From Haliclona indistincta (lineage: Eukaryota; Porifera; Demospongiae; Haplosclerida; Chalinidae): a DNA stretch of 64,000 nucleotides. The stretch spans positions 10,149,152 to 10,213,151 of the forward strand of contig OZ024784.1 in assembly GCA_964017065.1 (NCBI GenBank). The letters are read 5' to 3'. A program made the position numbers and the translations under genes. Shown one piece after another: positions 36,451 to 49,076 of this stretch; positions within the stretch are counted from its first letter, which is position 1; each line of letters begins with the position of its first letter. The notes beneath the pieces are model-generated. The model had not been told where the DNA came from. It saw only the letters and a list, made by a program, of their open reading frames with translations, and did not search any database.

Positions 36451-39400
36451 TCACACTGTAGTATTGACTGTAGAGCAGTTGTTAGACAAGCTGGCATCTG
36501 TTGTAAACTTTGCAGATTGGGAATCACTTTGGTCGAAAACAATTACTTCAGTAGATACGTCTAAATAAAAAAATTAATTAAAAATAATTACAATTTTGAA
36601 TTGACTGTACCTGTAGCACTTTGGCATTCTCTTTCACTTCTGGGTGGTGACATCTCATTACTAATAGCTTCGCCATGAAATTGTGAAGCCTTGGGTAAAA
36701 AGATAATAGTCCAGATACATGTAAAAAATGAAGCGACTCTAGTATTACTTATAATGAAATTACACAAAATAGCTCATTTAGCAACCATTTAACTACCATT
36801 AGCTACCAGCAGTTATCCCTACATGTAAATGCTCAACAAACAGTTCTTTAAATGATTACCCTTTTATTTTCAAGCTCTGACTGAAGGACGACTACACGTT
36901 TCTCTAGATCAATTATCCGATCTTTGTCAGTAACAAGTTTTATTGTTCCTCTCTTGCCAATCTCAATTGATGTATCTCCAGCCTCTTTTGTTGAATAAAC
37001 ATTCTCTCCTGTAGGATCTTTATATAGTCGATACATCTGTAATACCAAACCAGGATAATAAATGTATACAATTCACTGAAAAACAAAATATACCTTGGGA
37101 ATAAAAACAACTAGCAGAAAAACAGTTGTTGCTGTAATCAGTCCTCCACTTAAAAAGACTTCACTGATATTCTTGTATTCTCTCAGAGTGAAAGCTACTA
37201 TGGCAATCCCTACAATCATGATGCTAGCAACATAAATGATGATTGCTACTTCCTTTGACTCATTGAGTGCCTTAATCTTCACTTTGCGTGTTTGTAGGGC
37301 AAATACAACAGCAATAATTTGTAGCAGCAATAGAAAGGCATATAGGAATATCAGCCATATTGTAGCTTGTGGTCTATAGCATGAGTATGAAAAGTGTCTG
37401 ACAATTATTCCATTCTCCTGTACAAATAAAAAAGTTTATGTTTTCAATCGTTTTGGTGTCACACACACACTTGAAAATAAACATACAATCCAAAGACACA
37501 CACTAAAGAAGAAAGCATGCAACTCTCAATACTCTGCCATATAATGGTGAAATTCAACGTGGCAGACTTGTGCACATCATTTTAGTCTGAGCTATAAACT
37601 CCAATTTCTTAGCAATGGAGGATTTCCACTCCGTTTTCACGAGGTTTGTAGTATATCAGGAATATACAACCGTGGATCAACGGAAATAAATGGGTCGCTA
37701 TTGCATGTGAGATTCTAGTGGCCGTATGGCTCATACAGAAACTGCCTATTAAGAACATTTTCAACACGCTGAGCAGCAGAAATATTTTTGTATTATAACC
37801 ACTGCGCTATTCGAAGTTGTATGCTCCTTGGAATGATACGCTATTTAACAACACAATAATAGGGGTCGACTTGTTGAAATCTTGGTGTTTAGTTATAAAA
37901 ATTATGAAAATGTTCTTTTTATTACAAGTGCCATGTTCGATTTCATCATTACGAAGCTATACTATGGTCCATCTTTAGTATAATTGTACATTGTAATACT
38001 TACATTAGGAGCAGGTGGTTGTTCAGTATCATTCATCAGTTTAGGACTTGGTCTTACTTCAGGAATGGCAAACCCAATTACAATTATTATCACCATTACC
38101 ATTGTGATGAGGAGGATGAGTGCAGCCATATGCCAGTCAGATAGTGACTGTATCAACAGAAAAGTGGTGGGTTACCAAATTAATGAATTCATAACAATTG
38201 CAAGTAGCTACCGTATAGCCAGTTTTCTTCGCTGGTCAAATATTTCGTTAGCCAAATTTTGGCTGGGTCTAATTTTCGTCACAGAGCCACGTCACAGAAC
38301 TTTTTAAATAGGCAAAAAGAATTTTTAGAAATCTAATTTTCGACGAGCACCAGCCGTTCGAAAATTAAATCCAAATGAAAATAACTGGCTATACGGTATA
38401 TCTTCTAGCCAAGGGTATACGTGCAGACAGAGTTGCTGCATGAAGTTTGCTTGCCTATCGATAGGCATCGAATATAGCAAATTTCAGCAACGCGGTGTTA
38501 GCCATTGCGGAGTGATGAGCTCGCCCTGTGAAGACTAAGCACGATTGATTGTAAACAATTTTTTTTAGTTGTGAGAAAGGTACAAAGCTACATCTGCTCA
38601 AGCAAGCTCATCTGCCATAGGTATTCATGCGAGCTTTTTGCTGAACGCTGCTCGTATGTGATATTACAGCTATTATTATAAGAAATAATGAAGATGTACA
38701 TTAAATTTTAAATTAGTGTTAAGCAGTAGCAATTGTCCTTAACATTAAATCAATAGAAGAACTTCCCAGGCAAATGTTGCTTGATGACAGAAAATCTCTC
38801 AATACTGTAGTGCCAGACAGTACAGCCTGTGTTGCTGTAATATCGCGTACGAGCAGTGCTCGGCAAATATCTCGCACGCTAGGTTCAATGTGCAAAATTA
38901 AACAGTGTTTGTTCAGTCAATTTGGGCTGGCTGTAAAATTAATGAGTGAATTAAACGTTGGTTATCTAAAATCTTTCTAAATGACTGAGGCCAGGGCAAC
39001 AGGGAGCGTTTGCTCTCCCATTGACCAGGCTCTGACCATTATTGACAATAATGACAGAAAATTCTTCAAATTTAATAATCTATATCAAAAAAACTGATAG
39101 CAAATAAGTCTGTCTCAGTGTTTTGTCTATACACGTTGCATGTCTTCAGAACCAATGAACTAACATGAGTGTCATGATTCATTCCCATAATGCAATACTA
39201 ACCAGAATGGGACAGCTTGCATATTGTATGCATGGTAACATCTGTTAGATTTACGTGGTACATACCCACTTTAGATGGGTACAGCACTACAGCACCACAA
39301 TTATGCAAACAATTATGTTTTAATAGCATCACAATTACACAAACATAAAACCATGAATTAAAATTACATTACCATCCATAATTAATTTTATTATGGTATG

Positions 39401-42400
39401 AGACTGAAACAAGCCAAAATTTACTCTGGTATTCATATTGTATTTATTGTTATTAATTTTATTGTCTGTTTGAATTTAGCTATGTGGTCATTACCAAGGC
39501 TCTTGGAATTATCAAATAAAATTGGATGTATGGTATTCTAAACCTTGTGAAATGCTCTGGAATGGATTCAAGGAAGCTGGCATAGCCTGAGAGCTACTAT
39601 AGCAGATGTAATCGAGTTGTACAAAATAGATACACAACTTCTTAAGTCAATGCTCAGTTTTAAAGGGTAAGGGTATTCTCTTGGTCATACGCATCATAGC
39701 ATTTGACAATTCAACTTTAACAGTGCTTTGTCCGGTGGCTTTGTCCAGTTTAATGCTGCATGCTGTTTCACATAATAACATGACCCATCCACGTATCAAC
39801 ATCAAAACCACACATAATTCGTTAGAGCTCATTAAATCTTTGCTGCTAGCTAGTATCTGATATTTGCTTGCTACAGATAGAGCTGGTTCATGTAGTGTGT
39901 GGTACCACACATATCGATGCCATGATAAATTAATAACCCCTCCAATCCGGACATCTTTAGGGCCCACTAAGTGTCCTGATTAGGAAGGTCCACATTATAG
40001 TGTGTGTCCTTATTCCACAGTGAGGGGTCCACTGTATTCACAACTGCTGTTCTCAATAGTTGGTGACGTTAAAATGTAATTCTAGCAGTCAAATCTATTG
40101 AATGGGCATGTACCACAAAATAATTATAACTCTGCACACAACACCGTGACAGGCATTGATGTAACAGCCAGTTTGTACCATTATTTCTATGCAACAAGAT
40201 GCATAGCAAAAATGAGCAACACAAGAAAAACGTGTAACTTACCCTTTTGTTTGGTGCTGGGTTGTGAAATATGTAGTAAATTCTCCACATTTTAGCTAAG
40301 ATAGTACTGAACGCAAGAGTGTATCCAATAAAATCAAGCCAAACAGGTACCTATTAAATTAAAAAAAAACATGAGTTTGTCATTACTTGCTAGTGAAGTG
40401 TTCGTCACCTAAACACTACAATGATTTAAATTCACTTCTCAGCACTAGTGTAACAAACGAATTGTTAAACTCATGGGCGGGTCTGGCAGCAACCATGAAT
40501 ACATTTCATGGCACACAGCATTACAGTAGTGCCTGCTTTGCCAACGATTTGGATAAGGCGCATGCCCTATACCAGAATGTGAAAAGCTCTGTAGTGCGCA
40601 TCTTATACACACAACGAGCACACTAACACTAGTGGGACTTCGAATGAGTAATAACAAAACAATTAATGTATGGCTCCTCGTGTAACATTGGATTTGTGGT
40701 CTATTTTAACAAGACCGGAAGCAAGTCAGTGTGCTTGTTGTGTATAAGCTAAAGGTGCACACTATAATTATTACTATAACTATGATGTTAATATGAAATA
40801 GCACACTAACACTGCATATAAATTCCCAAGCAATGATGTTAGTTGTAGGTAATACTCTGAAGAAGACAGAAAAGTAGACCATAAACGCTCCAGCAATCAT
40901 GAAGTAGTTGAGATTTGGGCTTGTGAGACGAATGATCCTGTTGATTAAAGCACAAAAAAATAATACACAAACACTTACTATGCTGAAGAAACTTACACAA
41001 TTCACACATGAATCATGCATTATCGTATACACGTAGTGGCGTGTTTACTGCAAGCAAGCACAACCTATGTACGTGTGAAGCAAGGTGCTTCTGTGTGAGA
41101 GAGTCTGCCTCACAATCCCAGGCTGCCTTTCATACCAATGCACCTTCACATGCATGTGTTCTGTGCATTGCATGAATAATTTTCTTTAGGCCCTTTCACA
41201 CTGGAGTCAGTTTGAATTGTATTGGCACTGCAACAATGCAATCGAATTTATAATCGGAATGGTATGGGCATGTCACTAGTATGCCACACCTACTACAGCT
41301 CGTGCAGCGTTTCCTGGCAAACTTTCGTTGGCCTAGACATCTGTATGTGCCAGAAAATACACAGAAACTAGCTACGTCGCTCGTGTCATCACGTACGTTA
41401 GCTTCAACATAATCGAAATGCACTTCGCAGGCAAATTTTCCTTTACAACCCTGGCTTTAGTCGAATTACACGCTGCGGTGCTGTGTTACACTTCCAGAGT
41501 AGTAAAACAGCATTCATGGTAGCTTGGAAGTAAAAATTTAAGTAAGTTTACACAACGATCTTGGCGTCCACGTAGGCGCAACCTGGTCGATCTAAATTGC
41601 TTTTCAATGAATAAACAATTAATTCGGTTCGAATCAGGTTCCAAACTACGTCCAGAGGTGGATTGATGCGCATCGCCCAAAACTCGATTTAAGGTGAACG
41701 CGCTCGGTTCTCGGGTCTAGTGTGAAAGGGCCTTTTATCACATACTACAACACACTATAATTCAATTACTTTTTGTTTTTGAATACAGTATTGAACAGGC
41801 AGCAAATGATGGTGAGTACAATACCAGCAGCAGCAGCAATGTACAGCACAACGACCAGAGCAACATGGAATGTGATGACCATAGGAATGGGAGTACCATC
41901 GGACACTGGGTCTGAGCAAGGAAACAATACACACACACATGAAAGATAAACAAGCACGTGTCCAAAACACTGAAGTGTCATGGCGATGATTTTGTAGACT
42001 AACAGATTTTATAACAGAAAAGTTTACTATACATCACACACAACTTTTCTCTCAGTAAAAATAAAACATGCATGTATTGCGTACAAGTTGAATGTGCCTA
42101 CAAACATCAAATTCTAGCCAAAAAAGACACATAAGTATACCTGGGAAGATGGTATTAACATCTTCATTTGGTAGGAATGTAGCATTCTCTGTTTCATCAG
42201 TATATGAAGCAAATTGTACCAGTTCTAATTCATTTGCTCCATCTAAATAAGATGGAAGAGGATCAGAGGCATTGTAACATTACGATAGCAACCCGAGATA
42301 GGTCAAGTATTAAATGATTGTGCTTTAGTATACTAAAGTGATTGTACTTTCAACCATTCTTTCACAAATGCCTTGCTGACAAAATTAAGGTGGCAGTGCA

Positions 42401-45400
42401 CGTAGTTAATATTCAACACCCACACAACATGCATTTTTCTAATAACTACTTTATAACTACGGCGATTTACATAACAGTATGGCAAAGATAATACATGAAG
42501 CGACTGTGGCTATTATCTCAACTGTTGAGCAATAGATCGACGGGCTTCAAGCGCAAGCCAAACTGGAGATAACAGCCACAGACCGATCTGGGAGAGCTCA
42601 CTGCTCCATGTAAGCTAATAGTTCGTGACTGAAACTTGCTATAATCAATGTTTATCGATAGACAAAACAAAATGCATACTGGAACACGCCTGTGCAAAAT
42701 ACCATTGTACAAAAAATAAAGCTATTTGCACGGTTATGAATCTCATTAAATTGGCACACCACCACCTTAATGCTCTTAGACATAAGTTGTTGTGATTGTG
42801 TCTAGGTTCACACCACAAGTATCAGCAACAGGAATAATTACCAAGCACCATGATAGTGTGAGGAATTTAATCTTGCACTACAGTCTCGAATTTGCTTGTA
42901 TGCATTTTAAGCAGGGCCATACTGTAGTATTATATAGTTATGCCCCGGGATTGCACATTATTTTATAACTACTTGACAATCTTTTAACTATAATAGTATG
43001 AACCAGAGCTAATTCACTTATTGCTGCATGGCAACAATGATGCTACTGGCAGTATAAGCTAAAAGCTTTAGCATGGATGATATGTGGATCGGGCACGTAC
43101 CTCTACCAAGTGAGTTTTATATTAAGAGAAGGCAAAATACACAATGCGAAGAAAAGTCCAAACCCTTTCTTCTGTTACAGGCATCACAAGTATTTCACTA
43201 AATGGCAATCTATTATCTATAGTCACAATATCAGTCATATTTAGTCCTGTCTATAAGTACCTGCCTGTATTATGGAGAACTGTGTATTTTGTGACAACAA
43301 CTGCATTAGTCAAATAATCTTTTCCATAACACATACATTGTGCACTCACGTTCTCTGTACTGCAATATCCTGACAGTAGCATCACTTCTTGTACCATTAG
43401 AATCAAATTCAACCTGTCCCTACATATGTAAACAAACAAACAATTAGAATTGATGCAAGGAACGAGAATTGAAAAGGGTTGAATGACGCTTGCAACAGTA
43501 TTACTGAAGTGCTATCAGCAGCTTAATAAAAGTCAAGGGAGTGTTGCAAAGAGTGACATACAGTGAAACCTGTCTTAGCGACCACTCGCTAAGACAGGAA
43601 CAAACAGCAGAGAGTGTTTTTGTACTGATTTTCGAGCGATAAAATGCAAAACAGGTGTGTTTTTTGACAACACACAAACGTACATAGATGAACTCAAACA
43701 CATAACCCTTTCGCATAATGCACACGGGTAAATATGCCATCATTACATGCTCAAAACGTTACTGTACAAGTATATAGATGATGTAGCGACTCACTGATAG
43801 ACCCATAAAATTGGTGCTCTCCAAATTACGTCTTATGAGGCAAGCTGTAGTGCTGTTGTTATAAGTGAAGTCTTCTAATGGAAGAGGAGTAGTGCCACAA
43901 TCCAGTGTGTCATTGGTGTTGATCATGTTCATAGTCTTGTTCAGAGCAAGTGCTAATGTCCACACACTGTCATATGCAATATGACCAAAGTATGCAGTGT
44001 CAAATTTAGTGCCAGCTCTCTGCCTATAAAGCTCTTGAAAATCCATGTAACTCTGAATGGATCAAAATCATTGACAAATTATACATCTGCAGTATTGCCA
44101 AGAGATTGAATTACACCATAGGTATTACAGTACGGGATGGGATACTAAAATTTCCTCTAAATCAAAATGTATTACGTGACATCACGTTGAGGTGGCTGAT
44201 GCGTATTACCATGCATAGCAGTGATTATCAATTAGCAGCAGATGAGCGTGGTGTAGTTTTTTGCCTGTACAGCTTTCTTTAGCTGTCTTTGGCCTATTCT
44301 AGTGCATTATTGTATTTTTGAAGATTGCGTGTTTATATTACCGGCCTTGAATGGATACCAGTACTGGCACCTCACGGTAAACTATAGCTAATTAAGCTAG
44401 TTGCCGTTGACTGACACAGAAGTGCATTGAATTGAATTCAACTTGACTGATTGATCTTATGTACGTACAGCCACTGATGTAGGGATCTATGGTAATTCCA
44501 TGCTAGTTACTTGTTGGTCTACATCGTGGACCACTACACGAGCTTACTCGGTGAGTTGTTCTTCGAAGACTCCAGACGCCAATATGCGCTCTCCATACGG
44601 CGATACCCTACTTCTGTAGTCGGTCATGTGCGTATTGCATAATCACAATATGGCGTCTAACATTTAGCTGACAACTTTTCGTGATCGTGAACTCGTCAAA
44701 TTTACATCAACGTTTCGCTAAAAACTAAGTTCAAAAGGCACCTGCCAGAAGAATTTCACGACTGTTCGTGGGTGTTTGGTCTCGGCACTGCTCGCGTAAA
44801 GGCGCTAGGCGCGCTGAAGAAAGAAGAAGAAAAAAGAAAACTAAGATGACGAAACTTGATTTTCACCGTTTCTAGGTTCGTCACTTTAGTGACCATTTCG
44901 AGCAATCTCCTTGCTGTTGTAAGATGGGGCAACGCCAGAAAGGAAATCTAAGTGTCCTTGGACGTATAAAATTCATGACCAGGCAAAATATCAGCATTTG
45001 AACGCTAATGCATTGTATGTAGCCACCATTTTGTTTTCTTAGCCACCGTGCCTCGCTGATATACACAAATTCTCGAAGAGGCAAAGGTTCTATGGCTTGA
45101 TTTTGTTACCAATACAAAGCCATTAGTCGTCTGCGTGTACTGAACCAGTTAGTACGTTGCCAAGAAGTATACTCTATCCGCTATAGACATGAACTTGTCT
45201 CCGTTGGTCAGGATTTTGTATACACGAATTCTCGATACTGGCTGGATCAATGGCGCTTTGTAAGCTCTATAACAGCGGTACATACCCTACAATGTGTACT
45301 AGGCTGGATATATAGACAACTAGCCGTTCTTTGACCGTGTAAAAAGGCGAAGTTCTAGGTAGATTTTTGGCTGTGCTATCAGAGATTCTCCGTTTATTTA

Positions 45401-48400
45401 AAACACGGAGAGCACAATACACGTGTAAAAGACTCTCTGACTCTAGCAATAGTCTGTTACACACGGAACACAGAAAATACACGGAAAACTTAGTTGTCAT
45501 GTGATGTCAAGGGTAATGTACATCGACCACCCAATTAAGTGCGGCCTCCTATCCCGTACTGTAATATCTATGATTACACAATAGTGTTTGAATTACATGA
45601 ACGCAACTGTAAACATAGTTAATATTAATGTTAGCACAATACCACTTCACTTCATCACTTACCAGGACTCCTACTGCAGTAGCAGTTCTATTACTTGCAA
45701 TAGGATACTGTTGAATGGCAATAGCTCGTGTAACAACTGACTTGAGTACTTGTGGTGTACACATTGTATCATTCACATTCCACCAATCAGGTGTATACCA
45801 TCCATATGTCAACCAAGCATATTCATATTTAATGTCACCAAACCCTCCAGCACGAGTTATTTTAGCCTAAAATCAATAGAGCAACATCAACACGATTACA
45901 GCTACATGACGTTACCTGACATAGGAATTTCCTAGCCTCAGCTTCATACATGTTCAAGAAGATCACTCTCATGTCTACATCTCGATTCTAAACGAAACAA
46001 AACACAATATTATAGACACTACAGCAGCAGCAGCAGCACACTAAACCAGACATTTTCAATTAGCATTATAAGTACTAACAAGAGTTCTCGGTCTTACCAG
46101 CAAGGAAGGAACAGCATTCGATCCTGTGCTTACAAGTTCAACTGTGATATTCTCTTCTCTTAGAAGTTGAGAAAATATTTCCAAATTCTACGCATGTGAA
46201 ATACAAACAGATGGTTAAGTATACGATAATAAATAGATTTCCAATCTACATGTTTCACATACATCGTTAAAAATCACTGCATTCTGAGTGACGATACCAA
46301 CTCTATTCCATTTAAACTTTCTAACAACTGCTACCAGTGCTGGAATGTAGTTCTCCTCTGATGGGTATACACGGAAGAAGTTTTGAAAGCGAGAACGATC
46401 ACTCAAAACAACTGCTGATGACACATATGAAATCTGGAGATACAAATTACAGTAAATGATACTGAAATACACATTCAAACAACTCAATGTGATGTACTAG
46501 GAACAACACAAAGGCATGGGCAAGTGGCTGATATACCACGAGGCAAACTCAAGTGCTGTATCAAACACAAGACCACAGCATGAGTGTCATAAAGCAAAAA
46601 TTCAGCAACATTAACTAGGCGGGCAAATGCCCATTCCTGACTCAGGGAATGGGCATTTGAGTAGGTCGGCCTATTGAGTAGGTCGGTTCATTGTGGACAA
46701 TACCAAATTATTTTGTGAAGCGCTCAAGTAACTCATGTTGGCAATGGCCTGAGCTGTATAAAAAGTTACTGAATGATCAAGAAAACACTTGTTACTACAT
46801 GTATATACAACAAGCGAGATGATAACTTTGAAGATTTCATTATTAAACACTACAAAGTGTGCCAGAATTCATTATTAAACATGTAGTACACTACAAAGTG
46901 TGCCAAGACAAGACAAGGTGTGCCAGACAGTACCAAGACAGCATTATACCACAAACAGAAAATACAAAATGAACACATACCTATAGCAGGTAATTTTCAA
47001 GGTTACGTTATTCACGATTGTTGCTTGAACCGCAAAAATAAAACACATGAAATGTATGGCGTCGATTTGTATGCCAGGGCCTGTTCGCGAAAAAGGTAAA
47101 TTTTTGCGAAAAAAATTAGACCAACGAAATTACCCGTTATACGGTAGAGTCGGTAGTACTATGCGAACATGTTCACTCCACTGGCTAGACCTGAATTACT
47201 TCAATGTACAAGTACATAAATTCGAGACAGGTGATGCATAGCTAAAAGAATGCTTAGAAATAAAAGTGACGGCCACATCTCAGCTAGCTCTTCCACCTTC
47301 CTAAATACAGCAACTGTCATGACCAGATACTACTATTGGCAGAGTTCATTAATATGGAGCTGGCTATCATTACAACACATAATTTTGAAGCTTGCCAATG
47401 ACACTTAAAGCTGTAGCTATAATGACAATGCCAGCAACACCTATGAGCAGATCAATGGGTGATGCTCATAGCAGTTACGTGCCTACATGTAGCTCATCAA
47501 ATAGAGACCAAAACTCGCTGTAAAGCATCATAGGGTGTGTTCATGAGCATCATGGAGTGACCTACATGTACAGTAAAACCTGAGCTAATGGTCCCCTGAG
47601 TAACGCAATCGCCTCTCTATTACGGTCACATGCTAGAGTCCCAATCGACATCTGTACAAAATGATTTACTATAGACTTGAAAAACTTCAAAAAGCGGCTC
47701 TGTCTAATACGTAAAGTGGCCACTCACGAGCGTCTGTCAATATCATCATGGCAGCGCCAAACATGAAACCATACCTCTTCATTACATTAATGGACGGTTG
47801 GGATCAACTAACGCACTTAGCGACCAACACTCTTTAAGTCAACAGTGAGCAGCTTCTGACAACACAGTATACTGCAGTACAGCCGTTGATCTTGCTGTTT
47901 TACTATCTGCTGTTTTACTATCTGCTGTTTTACTATCTGCTGTTTTACTATCTGCTGTTTTACTATCTGCTGTTTACTATCTGCTGTTTTACTATCTGCT
48001 GTTTTACTATCTATCTGCTGTTTTACTATCTGCTGTTTTACTATCTGCTGTTTTACTATCTGCTGTTTTACTATCTGCTGTTTACTATCTGCTGTTTTAC
48101 TATCTATCTGCTGTTTTACTATCTATCTGCTGTTTTGTCGTCAGCAGGTTGTTCATGTGCTGGCCACATGTACCTCACTGCCTGTTTGCTAGCGTGGTTT
48201 ACATTTATATTACTATGCACAACATTAAAAATGCTCTTTCCCTTCTTGTGCTGATGGTCATGCACTAATACATAATGAGCATACCATAGAGAGTCCCCAA
48301 TAGTTAGATATTTCAGCAATAGGTTCAGTAGCAGCAGTACATCCAGCACCAATAACTGCTAATATTGTTTCATTAAACAGAACTTGATCAAGAAATGCTC

Positions 48401-48422
48401 TCTGAGATGGCAGCTCTGCACA
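36451..48422 (-). CDS. GABA-B-like metabotropic class C GPCR, R2 (first exon not found)
   Basis: Exons: 48285-48422, 46263-46433, 46098-46187, 45916-45987, 45663-45866, 43795-44052, 43350-43419, 42141-42242, 41770-41911, 40811-40937, 40243-40350, 38004-38147, 37094-37417, 36860-37036, 36611-36689, 36451-36560; about 771 residues without the signal peptide exon. The architecture is as in R1: flytrap (GWYTPDWW; YDSVWTLALALNKTMNMIN, nearly identical to R1), TM1 near 41800, TM3 end AKMWRIYYIF, third loop RKVKIKALNESK, TM7 end FIPK, YKDPTGENVY and coiled coil (LEKRVVVLQSELE). Exon lengths and phases match R1 almost exactly, and there is one extra tail exon. The expected exon 1 should lie 30-40 bp upstream as in R1 and R3. 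Only a weak candidate tail is there (48490-48522), cut off near a MITE. The gene may be 5'-truncated, or the exon may be distant or in the gap at 52729. Confidence 0.87.
38209..38398. mobile_element. MITE with CCGTATAGCCAGTT ends, TA target
   Basis: The body is 38211-38396. It begins CCGTATAGCCAGTT and ends AACTGGCTATACGG, flanked by TA on both sides, fitting a Tc1/mariner-type non-autonomous element. It lies in an R2 intron. Confidence 0.8.
39935..40033. mobile_element. Tc1/pogo-type element fragment
   Basis: The minus-strand end reads TACAGTGGACCCCTCACTG, followed by GGACAC-like blocks. This is the style of pogo/mariner ends. Only one end is clear. It lies in an R2 intron. Confidence 0.5.
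40447..40700. repeat. Dispersed repeat, copy 1
   Basis: About 250 bp closely matches 50433-50660 in the same orientation, including GTAGTGCCTGCTTTGCCAAC and GGGACTTCGAATGAGTAATA. This copy is in an R2 intron and the other is upstream of R2. No coding function is seen; the short open frames across it are not conserved between the copies. Confidence 0.75.
41189..41732. mobile_element. MITE with GGCCCTTTCACAC ends
   Basis: It begins GGCCCTTTCACACT and ends AGTGTGAAAGGGCC, with 544 bp between. Flanks are CTTTA and TTTTA, so the target duplication is uncertain. Such ends occur in Harbinger-type MITEs. It lies in an R2 intron and has no transposase. Confidence 0.65.
42385..42770. mobile_element. 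TTAA-flanked DNA transposon, copy 2
   Basis: The body is 42389-42766. It begins GGTGGCAGTG and ends CACCACCACC, with TTAA on both sides. It is an internally shortened relative of the element at 2191-2772. It lies in an R2 intron. Confidence 0.8.
43569..43598. repeat. Perfect hairpin next to a mariner-like end
   Basis: There are 13-nt arms (CCTGTCTTAGCGA and complement) with a 4-nt loop. The preceding TACAGTGAAACC resembles Tc1/pogo ends. It lies in an R2 intron. Confidence 0.75.
43590..43735. repeat. Dispersed repeat shared with an R1 intron
   Basis: Counterpart of 25493-25650, in the matching intron of the paralogous receptor and in the same orientation. Confidence 0.6.
44110..45579. mobile_element. 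CATAG-ended DNA transposon, copy A, with 7-bp duplication
   Basis: The body is 44117-45572 (1456 bp). It begins CATAGGTATTACAGTACGGG and ends with the near-exact complement (CATAGATATTACAGTACGGG read on the minus strand). It is flanked by identical ATTACAC (44110-44116 and 45573-45579). The interior has no convincing transposase ORF. It lies in the R2 intron between exons 45663-45866 and 43795-44052. It shows the empty site of the palindrome nested in copy B. Confidence 0.88.
46625..46658. repeat. Hairpin
   Basis: 13-nt arms AAATGCCCATTCC and complement around an 8-nt loop, in R2 intron DNA. A direct repeat of GAGTAGGTCGG follows it. Confidence 0.8.
47885..48135. repeat. 15-bp minisatellite
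   Basis: About 16 copies of TGCTGTTTTACTATC, with occasional loss of one base or an added TATC, lie in the first mapped intron of R2. Because the unit is a multiple of three, it gives an apparent repetitive open frame (LLFYY), which I regard as spurious. Confidence 0.9.
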
Positions 48423-48590
48423 CTAATGCAAAAAAAAAACAGAATGATGTAACACATAATTTATTATAAAGAAAAAATGATATGCATACAGAATCCAATA
48501 ATAGGTAGTCAAGAGCATGGCTAGCTGCTGCACCATAAACCAGCTAGCTGCTGCACCATAAACCAGCGGTTTTAATCATGTAGCTACCTA

Positions 48591-48774
48591 CTGTACAGTG
48601 AGTAATTTTGGAAGGTCAAAATTTTGGCAAATGATCCAGACGTTGCATATTAGCGAATTTAATTTTGGTGCCCAGTGCTTAATTCACATAATATTACTAC
48701 AATAGAAAAGCAGATTTTGGCAAAAACTTGACAATTCGTCAAAGTTTCCTCCTGCCAAAATACCCACTATATTA
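48591..48774. mobile_element. MITE with CTGTACAGTGAGTAATTTTGG left end
   Basis: Related to 24645-24834 and 10531-10657 by ends and interior (AATTTTGGTGCCCAGTGC). It sits about 170 bp upstream of the first mapped exon of R2, beside two direct copies of a 22-bp sequence containing AGCTAGCTGCTGCACCATAA. Confidence 0.6.
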
Positions 48775-49076
48775 TGGGATAGTTTCTCCCACATTCATCT
48801 CTTTCTCATTTTTGTTGTAGCTAATACCATATTTAACCCTTTACTTGGTTAATTATTTTGACAAACATTTCAGCTTGTCTGGCTAGTTTCTACTCTGTTA
48901 GCAAGTTGGTAAGTACAGTATAGTATTTTTCTGTAATAACTATATTATTTGTCAATTTTTACTGTTAAAGCTGAATTTCAGTATTATGTATTGTCATTCA
49001 AAGAGGCTACATTATATCACTTGATTGAATGAACTATTTACTTGTAAATTCACTTTATGATTTGATATTCAATAAG

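Noticed and set aside
47886..48254. 122-residue LLFYY-rich open frame
   Set aside because: It is created by the 15-bp minisatellite. There is no homology or continuation.
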